A stretch of 64,000 bases of DNA from Maribacter sp. 4G9 (GCF_002742265.1 NZ_MDGL01000061.1:1-64000); one strand, 5' to 3'. Positions 26,894 through 36,801 are shown, counted from the first letter of the stretch. Notes: generated from the sequence alone by a model not told the origin. Numbers and translations: made by a program.

Positions 26894-28111
26894 TCAACAT
26901 TTTTTAATGATAAGTGCGGAGTTGGTTCCGCCAAATCCAAATGAATTGGACAAAAATACATCAATTTTTTTATCTATGGTTTTGTTGGCCAAGTTAAGTT
27001 TTGCCGAGTCCTCGTCTGGATTTTCAAGGTTTATGTTGGGTGCCACAAAGTTATGTTCCATCATCAACATAGAGTAGATGACCTCACTTGCGCCTGCCAT
27101 CCAACATTCGTGTCCGGTCATCGATTTTGTGGAGCTTATGAGCGGGTTGGTTTTACCAAATACCTCAAAAAGGGCTTTGGCTTCATTGGCGTCCCCTACC
27201 GGGGTCGAGGTTGCGTGGGCGTTTATATAGTCAATGTCCCCCGCATCCATTTTTGCGTCTTCCAATGCTCTTTGCATCGCCCTTGAGGGTCCTTCAACAT
27301 TAGGTGTAGAGATATGGTCCCCGTTGGATGAAAAGCCATAACCAATGACCTCGCCCAGAATTGGTGCGCCCCTTTGTATGGCACTATCATAACTTTCCAA
27401 AATCAAGGTAGCACCACCGCCACTGGGAATCAATCCATTTCTATCTAGGTCAAAGGGTCTTGAGGCCTTTGTTGGGTCATCTGGACGGATGCCAAAAACG
27501 CCAAGACCATCAAAACTGGCCATGGATATGCGATTGGTCTCCTGGGCTCCCCCTGCGATGATACAATCTTGCAGTCCGCTTTTTATTAAATGGTAGGCCA
27601 GGCCTATGGAGTGTGAGCCGCTCGCACATGCCGCGCTTAATGTCAAATTAATGCCTTTCAGCTTAAAAATTGTGGAAAGGTTCATGGTCACCGTAGAGTT
27701 CATGGCCTTAAAAATGGCACCTGAGCCAACAAGGGTGGTATCTTTTTTCTCTTTAATAATGTCTACGGATTCAACAACGGACAATGCAGTGCTGTCATTT
27801 CCATAAATGATCCCAACTTCGTTTTGTTCAAAAAAGTCTTCGGTAATCCCGGCCTTTTTCATGGCCTCCAGGGTGGCGACATAGGCATACCTGCTTTCCT
27901 CGCCCATACTGATCCGCTGTCTTCGGGAAAGCAATTTCTTTAGGTCCGGATCTTCGACTATGCCGGTAAGCGGAGATCTATAACCAAATTCAGTTCTAAT
28001 AGGGTCGATTCCAATCCCCGATTTTCCATGATAAAGGGACTGCTTAACTTCCTCCAGACTCTTCCCAATACAGGAATAAATGCCCATGCCCGTGATCACG
28101 ACTCTCTTCAT
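26894..28111 (-). CDS. FabF-type beta-ketoacyl-ACP synthase
   Basis: This 405-residue ketosynthase carries Cys in SAACASGSHSIGLAY, His in INAHATSTPVGDANEA and His in KSMTGHECWMAGASEV, so it should be active. It is the ketosynthase nearest the tyrosine ammonia-lyase and FabG genes, so first-round elongation on the aryl starter is plausible (inference). FabG lies 22 bases upstream. Confidence 0.93.
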   Translation of the reverse strand: MKRVVITGMGIYSCIGKSLEEVKQSLYHGKSGIGIDPIRTEFGYRSPLTGIVEDPDLKKLLSRRQRISMGEESRYAYVATLEAMKKAGITEDFFEQNEVGIIYGNDSTALSVVESVDIIKEKKDTTLVGSGAIFKAMNSTVTMNLSTIFKLKGINLTLSAACASGSHSIGLAYHLIKSGLQDCIIAGGAQETNRISMASFDGLGVFGIRPDDPTKASRPFDLDRNGLIPSGGGATLILESYDSAIQRGAPILGEVIGYGFSSNGDHISTPNVEGPSRAMQRALEDAKMDAGDIDYINAHATSTPVGDANEAKALFEVFGKTNPLISSTKSMTGHECWMAGASEVIYSMLMMEHNFVAPNINLENPDEDSAKLNLANKTIDKKIDVFLSNSFGFGGTNSALIIKKC

Positions 28112-28133
28112 CAGCCTCTACGTTTTCAATTCA

Positions 28134-28880
28134 TCAGGAATAAATACCTCCGTTTATATTAATTACTTCGCCCGTAATATAGGATGTTTTGTCCGAAGCT
28201 AAAAATGAAACGACATGGGCCACTTCTTCGGGTTTCCCAAATCTGTTTACGGGTATCATCTTTTTTAGTTCCAATTCATCCAAATCCTCCGTCATATCTG
28301 TTTCTATAAATCCGGGGGCAACCGCATTTACAGTTATCTTTCTCTTGGCTACTTCCTGGGCCAATGCCTTGGTGGCACCAATTACGGCACTTTTGGCCGC
28401 TGAATAATTCGTTTGTCCTGGGGTTCCCTTGAGTCCGGATACGGAAACTATATTTATTATCCTGCCGTATCTATTTGTCAACAATTTTTGAATGAGGGCA
28501 TTGGTGACATTATAAAATCCGTTGAGGCTTGTATTGATAACGGAGGACCAGTCCTCCATGGACATCCACATGAACAGTCCGTCCTTTTTAATACCTGCAT
28601 TATTCACCAATACCTCGATAACGGCGTTTTTATTTTTGTCATGCCAATCGTCCAGTGTATTTTTTACTTCTTGGGAGTCGGTTACATTGAATTGTAGGAT
28701 TTGTCCTGAACCACCCACTTCCTGGACCATCCTCAGTGTTTCCTCCGCAGCTTTCCTGTTACTGTTGTAATTGATCAAAAGCTGATATTCCAAATCCTTG
28801 GCAAGTTGCAAACAAACAGCCCTTCCAATTCCTCTAGATCCACCCGTGACCAAGGCGTATTTGATTTTTTCCTCTCCCAT
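28134..28880 (-). CDS. fabG: 3-oxoacyl-ACP reductase (FabG-type SDR)
   Basis: A 248-residue short-chain dehydrogenase. VTGGSRGIGRAV (about 11-22) is the nucleotide loop, LVNNAGIKKDG the structural NNAG motif, IVSVSG the catalytic Ser region, and NYSAAKSAVIGATK the Tyr/Lys pair. GETDMT-like SFIETDMT-type residues appear as GFIETDMTED. It reduces the keto group of each new unit during polyene assembly, using NADPH by family. The gene sits between the WG-repeat protein and a ketosynthase. Confidence 0.94.
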   Translation of the reverse strand: MGEEKIKYALVTGGSRGIGRAVCLQLAKDLEYQLLINYNSNRKAAEETLRMVQEVGGSGQILQFNVTDSQEVKNTLDDWHDKNKNAVIEVLVNNAGIKKDGLFMWMSMEDWSSVINTSLNGFYNVTNALIQKLLTNRYGRIINIVSVSGLKGTPGQTNYSAAKSAVIGATKALAQEVAKRKITVNAVAPGFIETDMTEDLDELELKKMIPVNRFGKPEEVAHVVSFLASDKTSYITGEVININGGIYS

Positions 28881-28893
28881 TAAAAATCGGATA

Positions 28894-30015
28894 TTAATTT
28901 TTTACGAATGGCTCCGCATTTTGGTACCATTTGTTGCCAAGTAGTTCGCCTTTGGTATTAAAAAATCCCCAACCATCTTTTGATTTTATTCGGGCGAAAT
29001 CGCCCAAAAAACCCTTGTCGTTGTTTCCGGCCAAAAAGGCAAGTCCGGCGGTTATGTCATATTCCATAGGGATAATTAGGTTTCCCTTGGTGTCGATAAA
29101 TCCCCAATCCTTATCCTTAACGGGGGCCAGCCCATTTTCTGAAAAAATTTCCGCATCCTTGTATTGGAAATCAATGACCGTTTTTCCTTGTTCGTTTATA
29201 AACCCCCAATCTTTATTTTCTGCTACCGGTGCCAGCCCATTGGAAAATGCCCTTGCTTTTTTATAGATAGGTTGAATGACCCATTCGCCTTTAGAGTTTA
29301 CAAAACCGGTCATTTTATCCTTTCTGGCATAGGTTAGGCTAGAGTTTCCATGGAAGTTCCAAACCTTGTCTGCACCTTCGATGACGTTGAAGGATCCATT
29401 ATGAATGATGCCAAAATCAGCTCCTTTTTTACCGTAAACCCCGGCTTTGTTCCAGGTGTTTCCAATTTCTTCGTATTCAAGGGGAATAACAACTTTCCCC
29501 TTGTTGTCAATCATACCCCATAATTCCCCATTACGAACCTTGGCGTATCCGTCCCTAAAGGATTTAATTTCATCATAGGAGGGTTCCAAAAGCATTTTCC
29601 CATTGGTACCTATCAGCCCTATTTTATCTCCTTGACGGATAAAAGCCACGCCCTCCTCAAAGTCATAAAATTTCTCTGTATTGGGAACCTCCAATTCCTT
29701 GCCACTAGGGTCGATGTATCTCCATCGGTCTTCCTTTAAAACTAAGGCATATCCAGAATTAAAGTATTTTACTTTATCATACATTGGTTCAATGGCCCAA
29801 TCCCCTTTCGTGTTGATATACCCCCACATTTTGTCCTTTTCAGCGGCCGCATATCCTTCCGAGAAGCTTTTGGCTCCTTCAAATTGGGGCTGGATCACAT
29901 ATTTGCCCGATGTGTCAATATAACCGAAAAGGTCGTTTTCACGAACCAGCGCCAGTTCTTGTCCAAAGGAAAAGATGACGGAAAAAAGGATTGCTAAAGT
30001 TAAAATTCGTTTCAT
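28894..30015 (-). CDS. WG-repeat protein inside the pigment operon
   Basis: This 373-residue secreted protein has a signal peptide (ILTLAILFSVIFSFGQ) and about nine or ten WG-type repeats of roughly 35 residues. Each repeat contains WGYINTKG, WGFINEQGK or WGFIDTKG and then an IxPxY-type strand. These repeats are thought to form an extended binding surface. Its role in pigment production is unknown. The ATG overlaps the ammonia-lyase stop (ATGA), which places it firmly in the operon and not merely next to it. Confidence 0.9.
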   Translation of the reverse strand: MKRILTLAILFSVIFSFGQELALVRENDLFGYIDTSGKYVIQPQFEGAKSFSEGYAAAEKDKMWGYINTKGDWAIEPMYDKVKYFNSGYALVLKEDRWRYIDPSGKELEVPNTEKFYDFEEGVAFIRQGDKIGLIGTNGKMLLEPSYDEIKSFRDGYAKVRNGELWGMIDNKGKVVIPLEYEEIGNTWNKAGVYGKKGADFGIIHNGSFNVIEGADKVWNFHGNSSLTYARKDKMTGFVNSKGEWVIQPIYKKARAFSNGLAPVAENKDWGFINEQGKTVIDFQYKDAEIFSENGLAPVKDKDWGFIDTKGNLIIPMEYDITAGLAFLAGNNDKGFLGDFARIKSKDGWGFFNTKGELLGNKWYQNAEPFVKN

Positions 30016-31547
30016 GATTTTATATTTTGATGGTTAATAATATAGTTCTTTACTTGATTTACATAAGGATACATAATCTCATCCTCTTTGAATGGGGGAA
30101 CTATGCTACGAACCGCATCGTACATTTTTTTGGTTTTGGAAGAAACCTTGTTGGCCATTTCAAGGTATTCGATCGCTTGAACAATGGTTATCATTTCTAT
30201 GGCAATTACCTCATAGGTATTCTCTATTACTTTTTTGGTGATCAGGGCTGCATTGGTACCCATGCTTACAATATCTTGATTGTCGTTATTGTTAGGGATA
30301 CTATGAACATACATAGGGTTGGACAACATTTGATTTTCCGCAGTAGTGGAAGTCGCGGTGAACTGAACACCCTGCATGCCAAAATTCAAACCTAATGTAC
30401 CTAAATTAACGAAAGGAGGCAAGATATTGTTCAATTTAGAATTTAATAAATAGTTAAGCTGCCTTTCTGCCAACATACTCAACTTGGTAACCACAATTTT
30501 CAACTTGTCCATTTCCAGGGAAACGTAATCGCCGTGGAAATTACCGCCGTGATATACATGTTTTTTTTCCACGTCCACAATGGGATTGTCATTGGCGGAA
30601 TTTACCTCTTCCATTAAGATTCGCTCTACCTCGTTGAGCGTGTCCCAAACGGGTCCCAAAATCTGCGGAACGCATCGAATGGAATAATATTCCTGGACCT
30701 TTTCCTCAAAAACGGATACCTCGTCAGTGGAAGTATAGAGATGATGTTCTCTCTTTCTTGTGAGGGAACTGTCTATTAAATGACTGCGCATGGCCCGGGC
30801 TATTTCCCTTTGGCCTTTATGTTTTTTGGTTAGATTGAGCGCTTCCGAAAGATGGTCGTCATACGCCTGCATAATTTCATTGATGGCCGATGAACAGGCA
30901 ATGCCCCATTCCAATAATCTTCTCGTATAGATAGTGTTCACGATACCTATACCGGTCATTACCGAAGTTCCGTTCATAAGGCCGAGTCCTTCCCTTAAGG
31001 CTATTTTTATAGGGCTGATGCCTTCAATTTCAAATACCTCCTTAGTTGGCCTTCTTTCCCCTTTGTAAAATACTTCGCCTTCACCGATCAAGACCAACGC
31101 CAAATGGGCCAATTGCACTAGATCGCCACTGGCGCCAACACCACCATGTTCGTAAATTAAGGGAACGATGTTCCTGTTCAGCAATTGTGCCATTACTTCT
31201 ATGACGGAGACATGAACTCCAGAATTCCCTAAACTTAGGGTATTCAGGCGGGCCAACATGGCCGACCTAACATATTTTGGTTCAATGGGATTCCCTGTAC
31301 CAGAGGCATGACTTCGAATAAGATTATACTGCAATTGAAGTGTTTGGGAATCCTTTATTTTATATTGGGCCATGGGGCCGAAGCCTGTATTCACTCCGTA
31401 AATAATCTTATTTTTGGAGAATTCCTTTAAGAAATTATGACTTTCCTCTACGGTGTCTAATAGTACTTTTGAAAGAGTAATGGACTTTTGATTAAAAATT
31501 ACATCGTAAAAATCCTGTATTCCTAGACTTCCTTTAATTTCTGGCAT
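30012..31547 (-). CDS. Tyrosine ammonia-lyase (HAL/PAL family)
   Basis: A 511-residue aromatic amino-acid lyase. The MIO prosthetic group would form from A139-S140-G141 in HGGVGASGDLVQL. From memory it is very close to the F. johnsoniae flexirubin TAL, including YNLIRSHASGTG in the substrate-selectivity loop and the NNNDNQDIVSMGTN segment. It deaminates tyrosine to 4-coumarate, the aryl starter of the polyene. It is the first gene of the minus-strand operon. Histidase activity cannot be ruled out from the S-H pair alone, but context favours tyrosine. Confidence 0.93.
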   Translation of the reverse strand: MPEIKGSLGIQDFYDVIFNQKSITLSKVLLDTVEESHNFLKEFSKNKIIYGVNTGFGPMAQYKIKDSQTLQLQYNLIRSHASGTGNPIEPKYVRSAMLARLNTLSLGNSGVHVSVIEVMAQLLNRNIVPLIYEHGGVGASGDLVQLAHLALVLIGEGEVFYKGERRPTKEVFEIEGISPIKIALREGLGLMNGTSVMTGIGIVNTIYTRRLLEWGIACSSAINEIMQAYDDHLSEALNLTKKHKGQREIARAMRSHLIDSSLTRKREHHLYTSTDEVSVFEEKVQEYYSIRCVPQILGPVWDTLNEVERILMEEVNSANDNPIVDVEKKHVYHGGNFHGDYVSLEMDKLKIVVTKLSMLAERQLNYLLNSKLNNILPPFVNLGTLGLNFGMQGVQFTATSTTAENQMLSNPMYVHSIPNNNDNQDIVSMGTNAALITKKVIENTYEVIAIEMITIVQAIEYLEMANKVSSKTKKMYDAVRSIVPPFKEDEIMYPYVNQVKNYIINHQNIKS

Positions 31548-31609
31548 GTATGGTTGATTCTATAAGGTTTTAATAATACCTTAGTCTTTAAAATTAAGCC
31601 TCTCTTGGG

Positions 31610-31617
31610 CAAATTTA
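31610..31617 (-). promoter_or_regulatory. Candidate -7 box for the pigment operon
   Basis: Read on the minus strand this is taaatttg, a TAnnTTTG match about 63 bases before the ammonia-lyase ATG. No clear -33 TTG is seen at 17-23 bases beyond. The 118-base divergent gap also has to hold the promoter of the flavoprotein gene, for which I see no convincing box. Confidence 0.35.
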
Positions 31618-31665
31618 AAATAATTAGTGAATTAGGTTCATGATTGTCTAGGAAATCATTTTTAA

Positions 31666-32910
31666 ATGAAAAAAGAAAAAACAGACGTATTGGTGATCGG
31701 TGCCGGACCTTCCGGTTCCGTTGCGGCCGCCTACCTTTTTAATGAGGGTTTTTTTGTCAAGGTGGTTGAGAAAAGCAAGTTTCCCAGATTTGTCATAGGG
31801 GAAAGTTTGATACCCAGGTGCATGGATCATTTTGAGGCCGTGGGCCTACTTGATTGCCTTAAGGAAAAGAACTTTGAAATAAAAACCGGTGCCCGTTTCT
31901 TGCAAGGTGCTAAAGTCTGTGAGTTCGATTTTAGTAAAAAACATACCAAAGGGTGGGATTGGACTTGGCAGGTTCCCAGGGCGGAATTTGATAAGACATT
32001 AACGGATGAACTACTAAAACGTGGGGTGGACATCGAATTTGAAAAAGAGGTTTTGGCGGTGGATTTCAAAGAGAATCATTCGGTTACCACAATTATGGAC
32101 CAAGAAGGCAATTCTTCTGAGATTGAGGCAAAATTTATTATAGATTCCAGTGGTTTTGGAAGGGTGTTACCTAGATTGCTCGATTTGGAAAAACCCTCGG
32201 AAATACCCAAACATTCCTCTATTTTTACCCATGTACGGGATATAAGAAGACCCAGCGGATGGGAAGGGCATCGCATTACTTTTGATATTGTAAGCCAAGA
32301 AACTTGGTTATGGGTCATACCCTTTTCCAATGGATATACAAGTATTGGATATGTTGGGCCCACGGAGTATTTGGAGTCCTTTGAAGGAACCATGGAGGAT
32401 AGGCTTAGGAAGATGATGAAATTGAGCGACCACTACCATGATAGGTTTGAAGGCCTGGCCTATGCCTTTGAACCCAAAATGATCAAGAACATTGCCAAAT
32501 CTGTGAAACAGCTTTATGGAAAAGGTTTCGTCCTTACAGGAAATAGTGCGGAGTTTCTAGATCCCGTTTTTTCTTCAGGGGTAACCTTTGCAACGGAGTC
32601 GGCACATGTATCGGCAAAGCTTATCGCCAAGGAACTTAGAGGTGAGGAAGTGGATTGGGAAACCGAGTATTCCCAATACATGTTGGAGGGGGTAGAGGTA
32701 TTTTCTACGTATGTCAAGGAATGGTATACAGGGAACCTTCAAAAGATATTCTTTACCGATTCTGAAAATCCGCTTATCAAGGAACAAATTTGTTCCGTAT
32801 TGGCCGGTTATGTGTGGGACAAGACCAATCCTTTCGTAAAAAACCACCATCGGTTAGTTCGCACTGTAGCCCATATTACAGATTTGGAAAAAGAAAATGC
32901 CGGTCTTTAG
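31666..32910 (+). CDS. Flavin-dependent halogenase/hydroxylase-type oxidoreductase
   Basis: A 414-residue FAD protein, divergent from the operon. The FAD loop GAGPSG is at 12-17 and GESLIP at 45-50. WLWVIP (214-219) matches the WxWxIP motif that blocks monooxygenase chemistry in halogenases, and Lys73 in EIKTGARF lies where halogenases place the lysine that directs hypochlorous acid. Both point to ring chlorination, which would give a chloroflexirubin. Relatives also sit in clusters whose products are not reported as halogenated, so a hydroxylase role remains open. Confidence 0.82.
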   Translation: MKKEKTDVLVIGAGPSGSVAAAYLFNEGFFVKVVEKSKFPRFVIGESLIPRCMDHFEAVGLLDCLKEKNFEIKTGARFLQGAKVCEFDFSKKHTKGWDWTWQVPRAEFDKTLTDELLKRGVDIEFEKEVLAVDFKENHSVTTIMDQEGNSSEIEAKFIIDSSGFGRVLPRLLDLEKPSEIPKHSSIFTHVRDIRRPSGWEGHRITFDIVSQETWLWVIPFSNGYTSIGYVGPTEYLESFEGTMEDRLRKMMKLSDHYHDRFEGLAYAFEPKMIKNIAKSVKQLYGKGFVLTGNSAEFLDPVFSSGVTFATESAHVSAKLIAKELRGEEVDWETEYSQYMLEGVEVFSTYVKEWYTGNLQKIFFTDSENPLIKEQICSVLAGYVWDKTNPFVKNHHRLVRTVAHITDLEKENAGL

Positions 32911-32939
32911 ACTGTCGTTTTCATGTAGTAATGTTACTT

Positions 32940-33542
32940 CTACAAAACTTTTTTGTTAAATTCCTGTGCTATGTTTTTTGCCAACTTGGCATAGCATTCG
33001 GAAATTCTGTATCCAGAGTTGTAATCATAACCCATAGCACCATTTCCTTGCACGTCTTGGTAACTGCCGGAGAAAAGCACTTTATCCTTTTCACCTGTTT
33101 TGTATATGGTGAAGGTTACGTCGATTTCCGCATTATGTCTTACAATTCCAACATTGTAGCCTGGATATATTTTTGTTGTATGTATTTCCATAGTATATTC
33201 CTCCGCAGTATCCTCATTAACAGATAGTTCGCCGTTATCAAAACGTTTATTAAAGGATTCTATAAATTTAGGATGGTACCTATCCGGGCGGTCACTGAAC
33301 CATTCCTTTTTGAATCGTTCACCGTCTCCGGCCTCTTTTTCTTCGCGTTTGTCCATTTTGTCCTTCAAGAAGGCTTCTTCGTTTTCAAATTTCGGAATTT
33401 GCACATCGGTATAATCAAAGACAACGCTATAGGTATTTATTCCTTTTAGGTTTTTAAAATCTCCCTCATTGATTTTTAGACGTTGGGCCGATACACTTAG
33501 GGTAATGAATAATAGTAAAACGGATACAAATTGTTTTTTCAT
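32940..33542 (-). CDS. Secreted hypothetical protein
   Basis: This 200-residue protein has a signal peptide (VLLLFITLSVSAQ). A charged middle section contains MDKREEKEAGDGERFKKEW, and the C-terminal half has a beta pattern (VGIVRHNAEIDVTFTIYKTG) ending in a helical KLAKNIAQEF. No known family is recognised. It converges on the flavoprotein gene with only 29 bases between, so it is a separate unit. Confidence 0.75.
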   Translation of the reverse strand: MKKQFVSVLLLFITLSVSAQRLKINEGDFKNLKGINTYSVVFDYTDVQIPKFENEEAFLKDKMDKREEKEAGDGERFKKEWFSDRPDRYHPKFIESFNKRFDNGELSVNEDTAEEYTMEIHTTKIYPGYNVGIVRHNAEIDVTFTIYKTGEKDKVLFSGSYQDVQGNGAMGYDYNSGYRISECYAKLAKNIAQEFNKKVL

Positions 33543-33633
33543 GATTTTAGTTGTTTAATTTTTTAAAAATATGGGGATTTTATTGGTTTATGATTAAATG
33601 CCCAATTGGTTAACATGCATATGGTCTTAAATT

Positions 33634-34921
33634 TTAATCATCAATAGTAGCAAACACCATTTGCCTAAACTTCCAACCTGTATCGTCATTTATTGGGTCC
33701 TGGGTCTGTTTCATAAGAATTCCAATGATATTTTCCCGGGGATCCGCAAAATATTGGGTATTGAAATATCCTCCCCAACTAAATGTACCTTCGCTACCAT
33801 CACCACCGGACATGGCCCCTTTTTCGTTTACAATTTCAAAAGCAAGGCCGTAATCCTTGCCCCCTTCCCAAATACTTCCAATCTGATTGCTTAGAATGCT
33901 ATAGACGGTCGTCCTGCTCAAAAGTCTTTTTCCGTTTAACTCGCCACCATTCAAATACATTTGAAGAAAAGTAGCGTAATCCTTAGCCGTACTGGACAAA
34001 CCAGCGCCACCTGAGAAAAAGGTTCCCAGGCTGTTGGGGTAGTCTATATCAAAAATAGGCGTAGTGAAACGTTTCCATTTTTTTCCATCCTTATATTGGA
34101 CGGCGACCAATCTGTCCCATTTTTCCTTAGGTAGGTAGGTAGAAATACGTATCGTTCATTTGTAAAGGCTCAAAGATTCGGGTGCGCAAAAATTCATCAA
34201 AGGGCATTCCTGAAACTATTTCTATGAAATAGCCAAGTACATCCAGACCTTCGCTATAGGTCCAAGCTTCGCCCGGTTCATGGTGCAAGGGTAGGGTCGC
34301 TAGTTTTTTTATGTTTTCCCCAATCAATATTTTTTTTGAAGTAAAGGCATCGATGATGCCGGCTTTGGCATAGATTTTTCTAAAACGGTCGTCGCCATCG
34401 ATCATCCCATAGCCTATACCAGAAGTATGTGTGATGAGGTCCCTAATGGTAATCTGGTTTTTCGCAGGTTTTGTGATGTAGGTGGAATCGGCCTCGTTGA
34501 AGGCGTCCAAGATTTGTGCAGCCTGAAATTGGGGTATATACTTTGAAATAGGGTCGTTCAATTTGAACTTGCCTTCCTCCCATAGCATCATTACGGCCGT
34601 AGATGTAATGGCCTTTGTTTGCGATGCAATTCTAAAAATGGCATCTTTTTTCATTTCTTTTCCGGATTCTGAATTGTCCATTCCATAGGCCTTGTGAAAG
34701 ACAATTTTGCCATTCCTTGCAATTAGCGCTACAGCCCCCGGGAGATTGCCCTTTGAGATTTCATTACTTAGCATTAAGTCGATTCTATCCAATCTTTCAG
34801 AGGACATCCCCTGTTCCGATGGATTCCCTTCTGTAAGGGCAGGACTATTTTTTATAGAACTCGTTTGTGCGGTTAGGTGTATGGACAAAAGCACAAGGAA
34901 AAGTCTGGCGAGTTGTTTCAT
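33634..34921 (-). pseudogene. Serine hydrolase (beta-lactamase/S12), split by a 4-bp frameshift
   Basis: The first part (34921 down to 34127, 264 residues) has a signal peptide, the S-x-x-K pair in ASQTKAITST and the Tyr motif in WTYSEG. It stops early after TYFYLPT. The second part (34110 down to 33634) carries on in another frame with GDGSEGTFSWGGYF. Reading through the junction, LPKEKWDRLVAVQYKDG appears intact if one TAGG unit is removed from the three at 34128-34139. The whole restored protein would be about 427 residues, matching the paralogue at 52434. Either a recent slipped-strand mutation, a phase-variable gene or a sequencing artefact. Confidence 0.85.
34128..34139. repeat. Tetranucleotide tandem repeat (TAGG)x3 at the frameshift
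   Basis: Three TAGG units are followed by TAGA. In-frame reading of the hydrolase needs one unit fewer (or two more), so this short tract is the exact site of the frameshift. Confidence 0.85.
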
Positions 34922-35142
34922 TTCTATAGCGTTTGGATTGATTTTATTAAATGTAGCAAATGTTTTTCTTATTTAATCTATAAAATGCATCGGCCAATAT
35001 TGTATGTATTATATTAGTTGCCGTCCTTTTGTGCAAATTTCATAATTTGCAGGTTTCCGTATGCAAACAGCAATTTCTGGATATTTCGGAAGGAACGCAT
35101 AAAAAAAGTATCAAACTATAACAACCAACTAATTCCCTCTTT

Positions 35143-36801
35143 ATGGATTTTCTAGCAGTATTCTCATTCCTAGGTTTTACGTTACTTGTGGCCATTATTG
35201 CCTGGTATGCCACTCGAAGTACCAACGAAAAATCATCCGATGGTTATTTTTTAGGAGGGCGAAGTCTTACGGCAGGGGTCATAGCGGGATCGCTGTTGCT
35301 TACCAACCTTTCTACGGAGCAGATTGTAGGTTTGAACGGGAGTGCTTATAAGGATGGATTGTCCGTTATGGCATGGGAGACCCTCGCGGCCATGGCGATG
35401 GTGGTTACGGCAGTGTTTTTGTTGCCCAGGTATTTGAAAGGCGGACTGACCACCGTACCACAATTTTTGGCAGACCGCTTCGATGTTACCACCAAAACGA
35501 TCACCTCTGCACTCTTTTTGACCGGATATGTTGTGGTATTGTTACCGGTCATATTGTATTCGGGATCTGTAGCCATTAGCGGTATGTTCGATGTTCCGGG
35601 AATGTTCAATATATCGGAATCCTCCGCCTTGGTCTATTGTATCTGGGGGATCGGTATCATTGGTTCTATCTATGCGGTTTTTGGTGGACTCAAAGCCGTT
35701 GCCGTTTCAGATAGTATCAACGCCATAGGTTTGATAATTGGGGGATTATTGATTCCTGTTTTTGGATTAATGGCCATAGGTGACGGCAGTGTTACCCATG
35801 GACTGGATGTTTTGATGTCGGCCAATCCAGAACGTTTCGACTCTACTGGCGAGAAGGGGCAGGAAGTACCCTTTGTGACCATATTTACAGGGATGATGTT
35901 GGTACAGTTGTTCTACTGGGGAACCAACCAACAAATAATTCAGAGGGCCTTGGGGGCCAAAAATTTGGCAGAGGGACAAAAGGGATTGTTGTTGGCTGCC
36001 TTCCTCAAGATTTTGGGGCCTATTATTTTGGTACTTCCAGGAATGATTGCCTACCACTATTTTGAAGGAGGACTAGCTTCCAGTGATTTGGCCTACCCGG
36101 AATTGGTAAGGGCGGTGTTGCCTAAAACCTTGGTAGGATTTTTTGCTGCGGTTCTCTTCGGGGCTATTTTAAGTTCCTTCAATAGTGTACTAAATAGTTC
36201 TGTAACCCTTTTCGGTATCGATATTTACAAACAGCATGTCAATAAGGACGCCTCAGAGGCTACCGTAGTAAAATATGGTAAGGTTTTTGGGATTTGCTTG
36301 GCCTTGGCGGCCATGTTCATCGCTCCGTTGATTGCTAACGCAGGAAGCCTTTTTAACTATCTTCAGGAAATCAATGGAATTTATAGTATTCCCATTTTTA
36401 CAATCATCGTGGTGGGATATTTAACAAAGCGGGTTCCCGCCATTGCAGCCAAAATTGGAATATTCCTGGGTTCCGCCCTATATATTGTGAGCCAATTTAT
36501 CATGAAACCGCATTTTATTGGAAATGCCTTGGAGGAAGCCAAGAACGCTGGGGTTACGGACCCGGCCCAATTATCCTTGGTAGAGGCCGATGCCTATCCG
36601 CACTACTTGCACGTGATGGCCATCCTGTTCCTGATGAACTGTATCATTATGCTTGTTATAGGTAAGTTTAACCCTAGGAAAGAGGCTTTTGAATTACGGT
36701 ACACGGAACAGGTGGATATTTCACCTTATAAATACGTGAAACAAGGAGGTATAGCCGTAGTGTTGATCGTCGTTGCCATTTACGTTTACTTTGCAAAGTA
36801 G
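35143..36801 (+). CDS. Sodium/solute symporter (SSS family, SglT-like)
   Basis: A 552-residue transporter with about 14 membrane segments. FLGGRSLTAGVIAGSLLLTNLSTEQIVGLNG is split across the first helices in the way of SglT sugar symporters, and the FYWGTNQQIIQRALGAKN segment is a family signature. It imports an organic solute with Na+. It converges on a broken nucleoside hydrolase with nine bases between, so nucleoside uptake is possible, but the sequence resembles the sugar branch. A 221-base leader precedes it, with no clear promoter box. Confidence 0.9.
   Translation: MDFLAVFSFLGFTLLVAIIAWYATRSTNEKSSDGYFLGGRSLTAGVIAGSLLLTNLSTEQIVGLNGSAYKDGLSVMAWETLAAMAMVVTAVFLLPRYLKGGLTTVPQFLADRFDVTTKTITSALFLTGYVVVLLPVILYSGSVAISGMFDVPGMFNISESSALVYCIWGIGIIGSIYAVFGGLKAVAVSDSINAIGLIIGGLLIPVFGLMAIGDGSVTHGLDVLMSANPERFDSTGEKGQEVPFVTIFTGMMLVQLFYWGTNQQIIQRALGAKNLAEGQKGLLLAAFLKILGPIILVLPGMIAYHYFEGGLASSDLAYPELVRAVLPKTLVGFFAAVLFGAILSSFNSVLNSSVTLFGIDIYKQHVNKDASEATVVKYGKVFGICLALAAMFIAPLIANAGSLFNYLQEINGIYSIPIFTIIVVGYLTKRVPAIAAKIGIFLGSALYIVSQFIMKPHFIGNALEEAKNAGVTDPAQLSLVEADAYPHYLHVMAILFLMNCIIMLVIGKFNPRKEAFELRYTEQVDISPYKYVKQGGIAVVLIVVAIYVYFAK

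Noticed and set aside
31548-31665. Promoter for the divergent flavoprotein
   Set aside because: No TAnnTTTG match was found on the plus strand, so no box is claimed.
32911-32939. Stem gtag...ctac between convergent genes
   Set aside because: Four to six pairs only, with mismatches; not supportable as a terminator.
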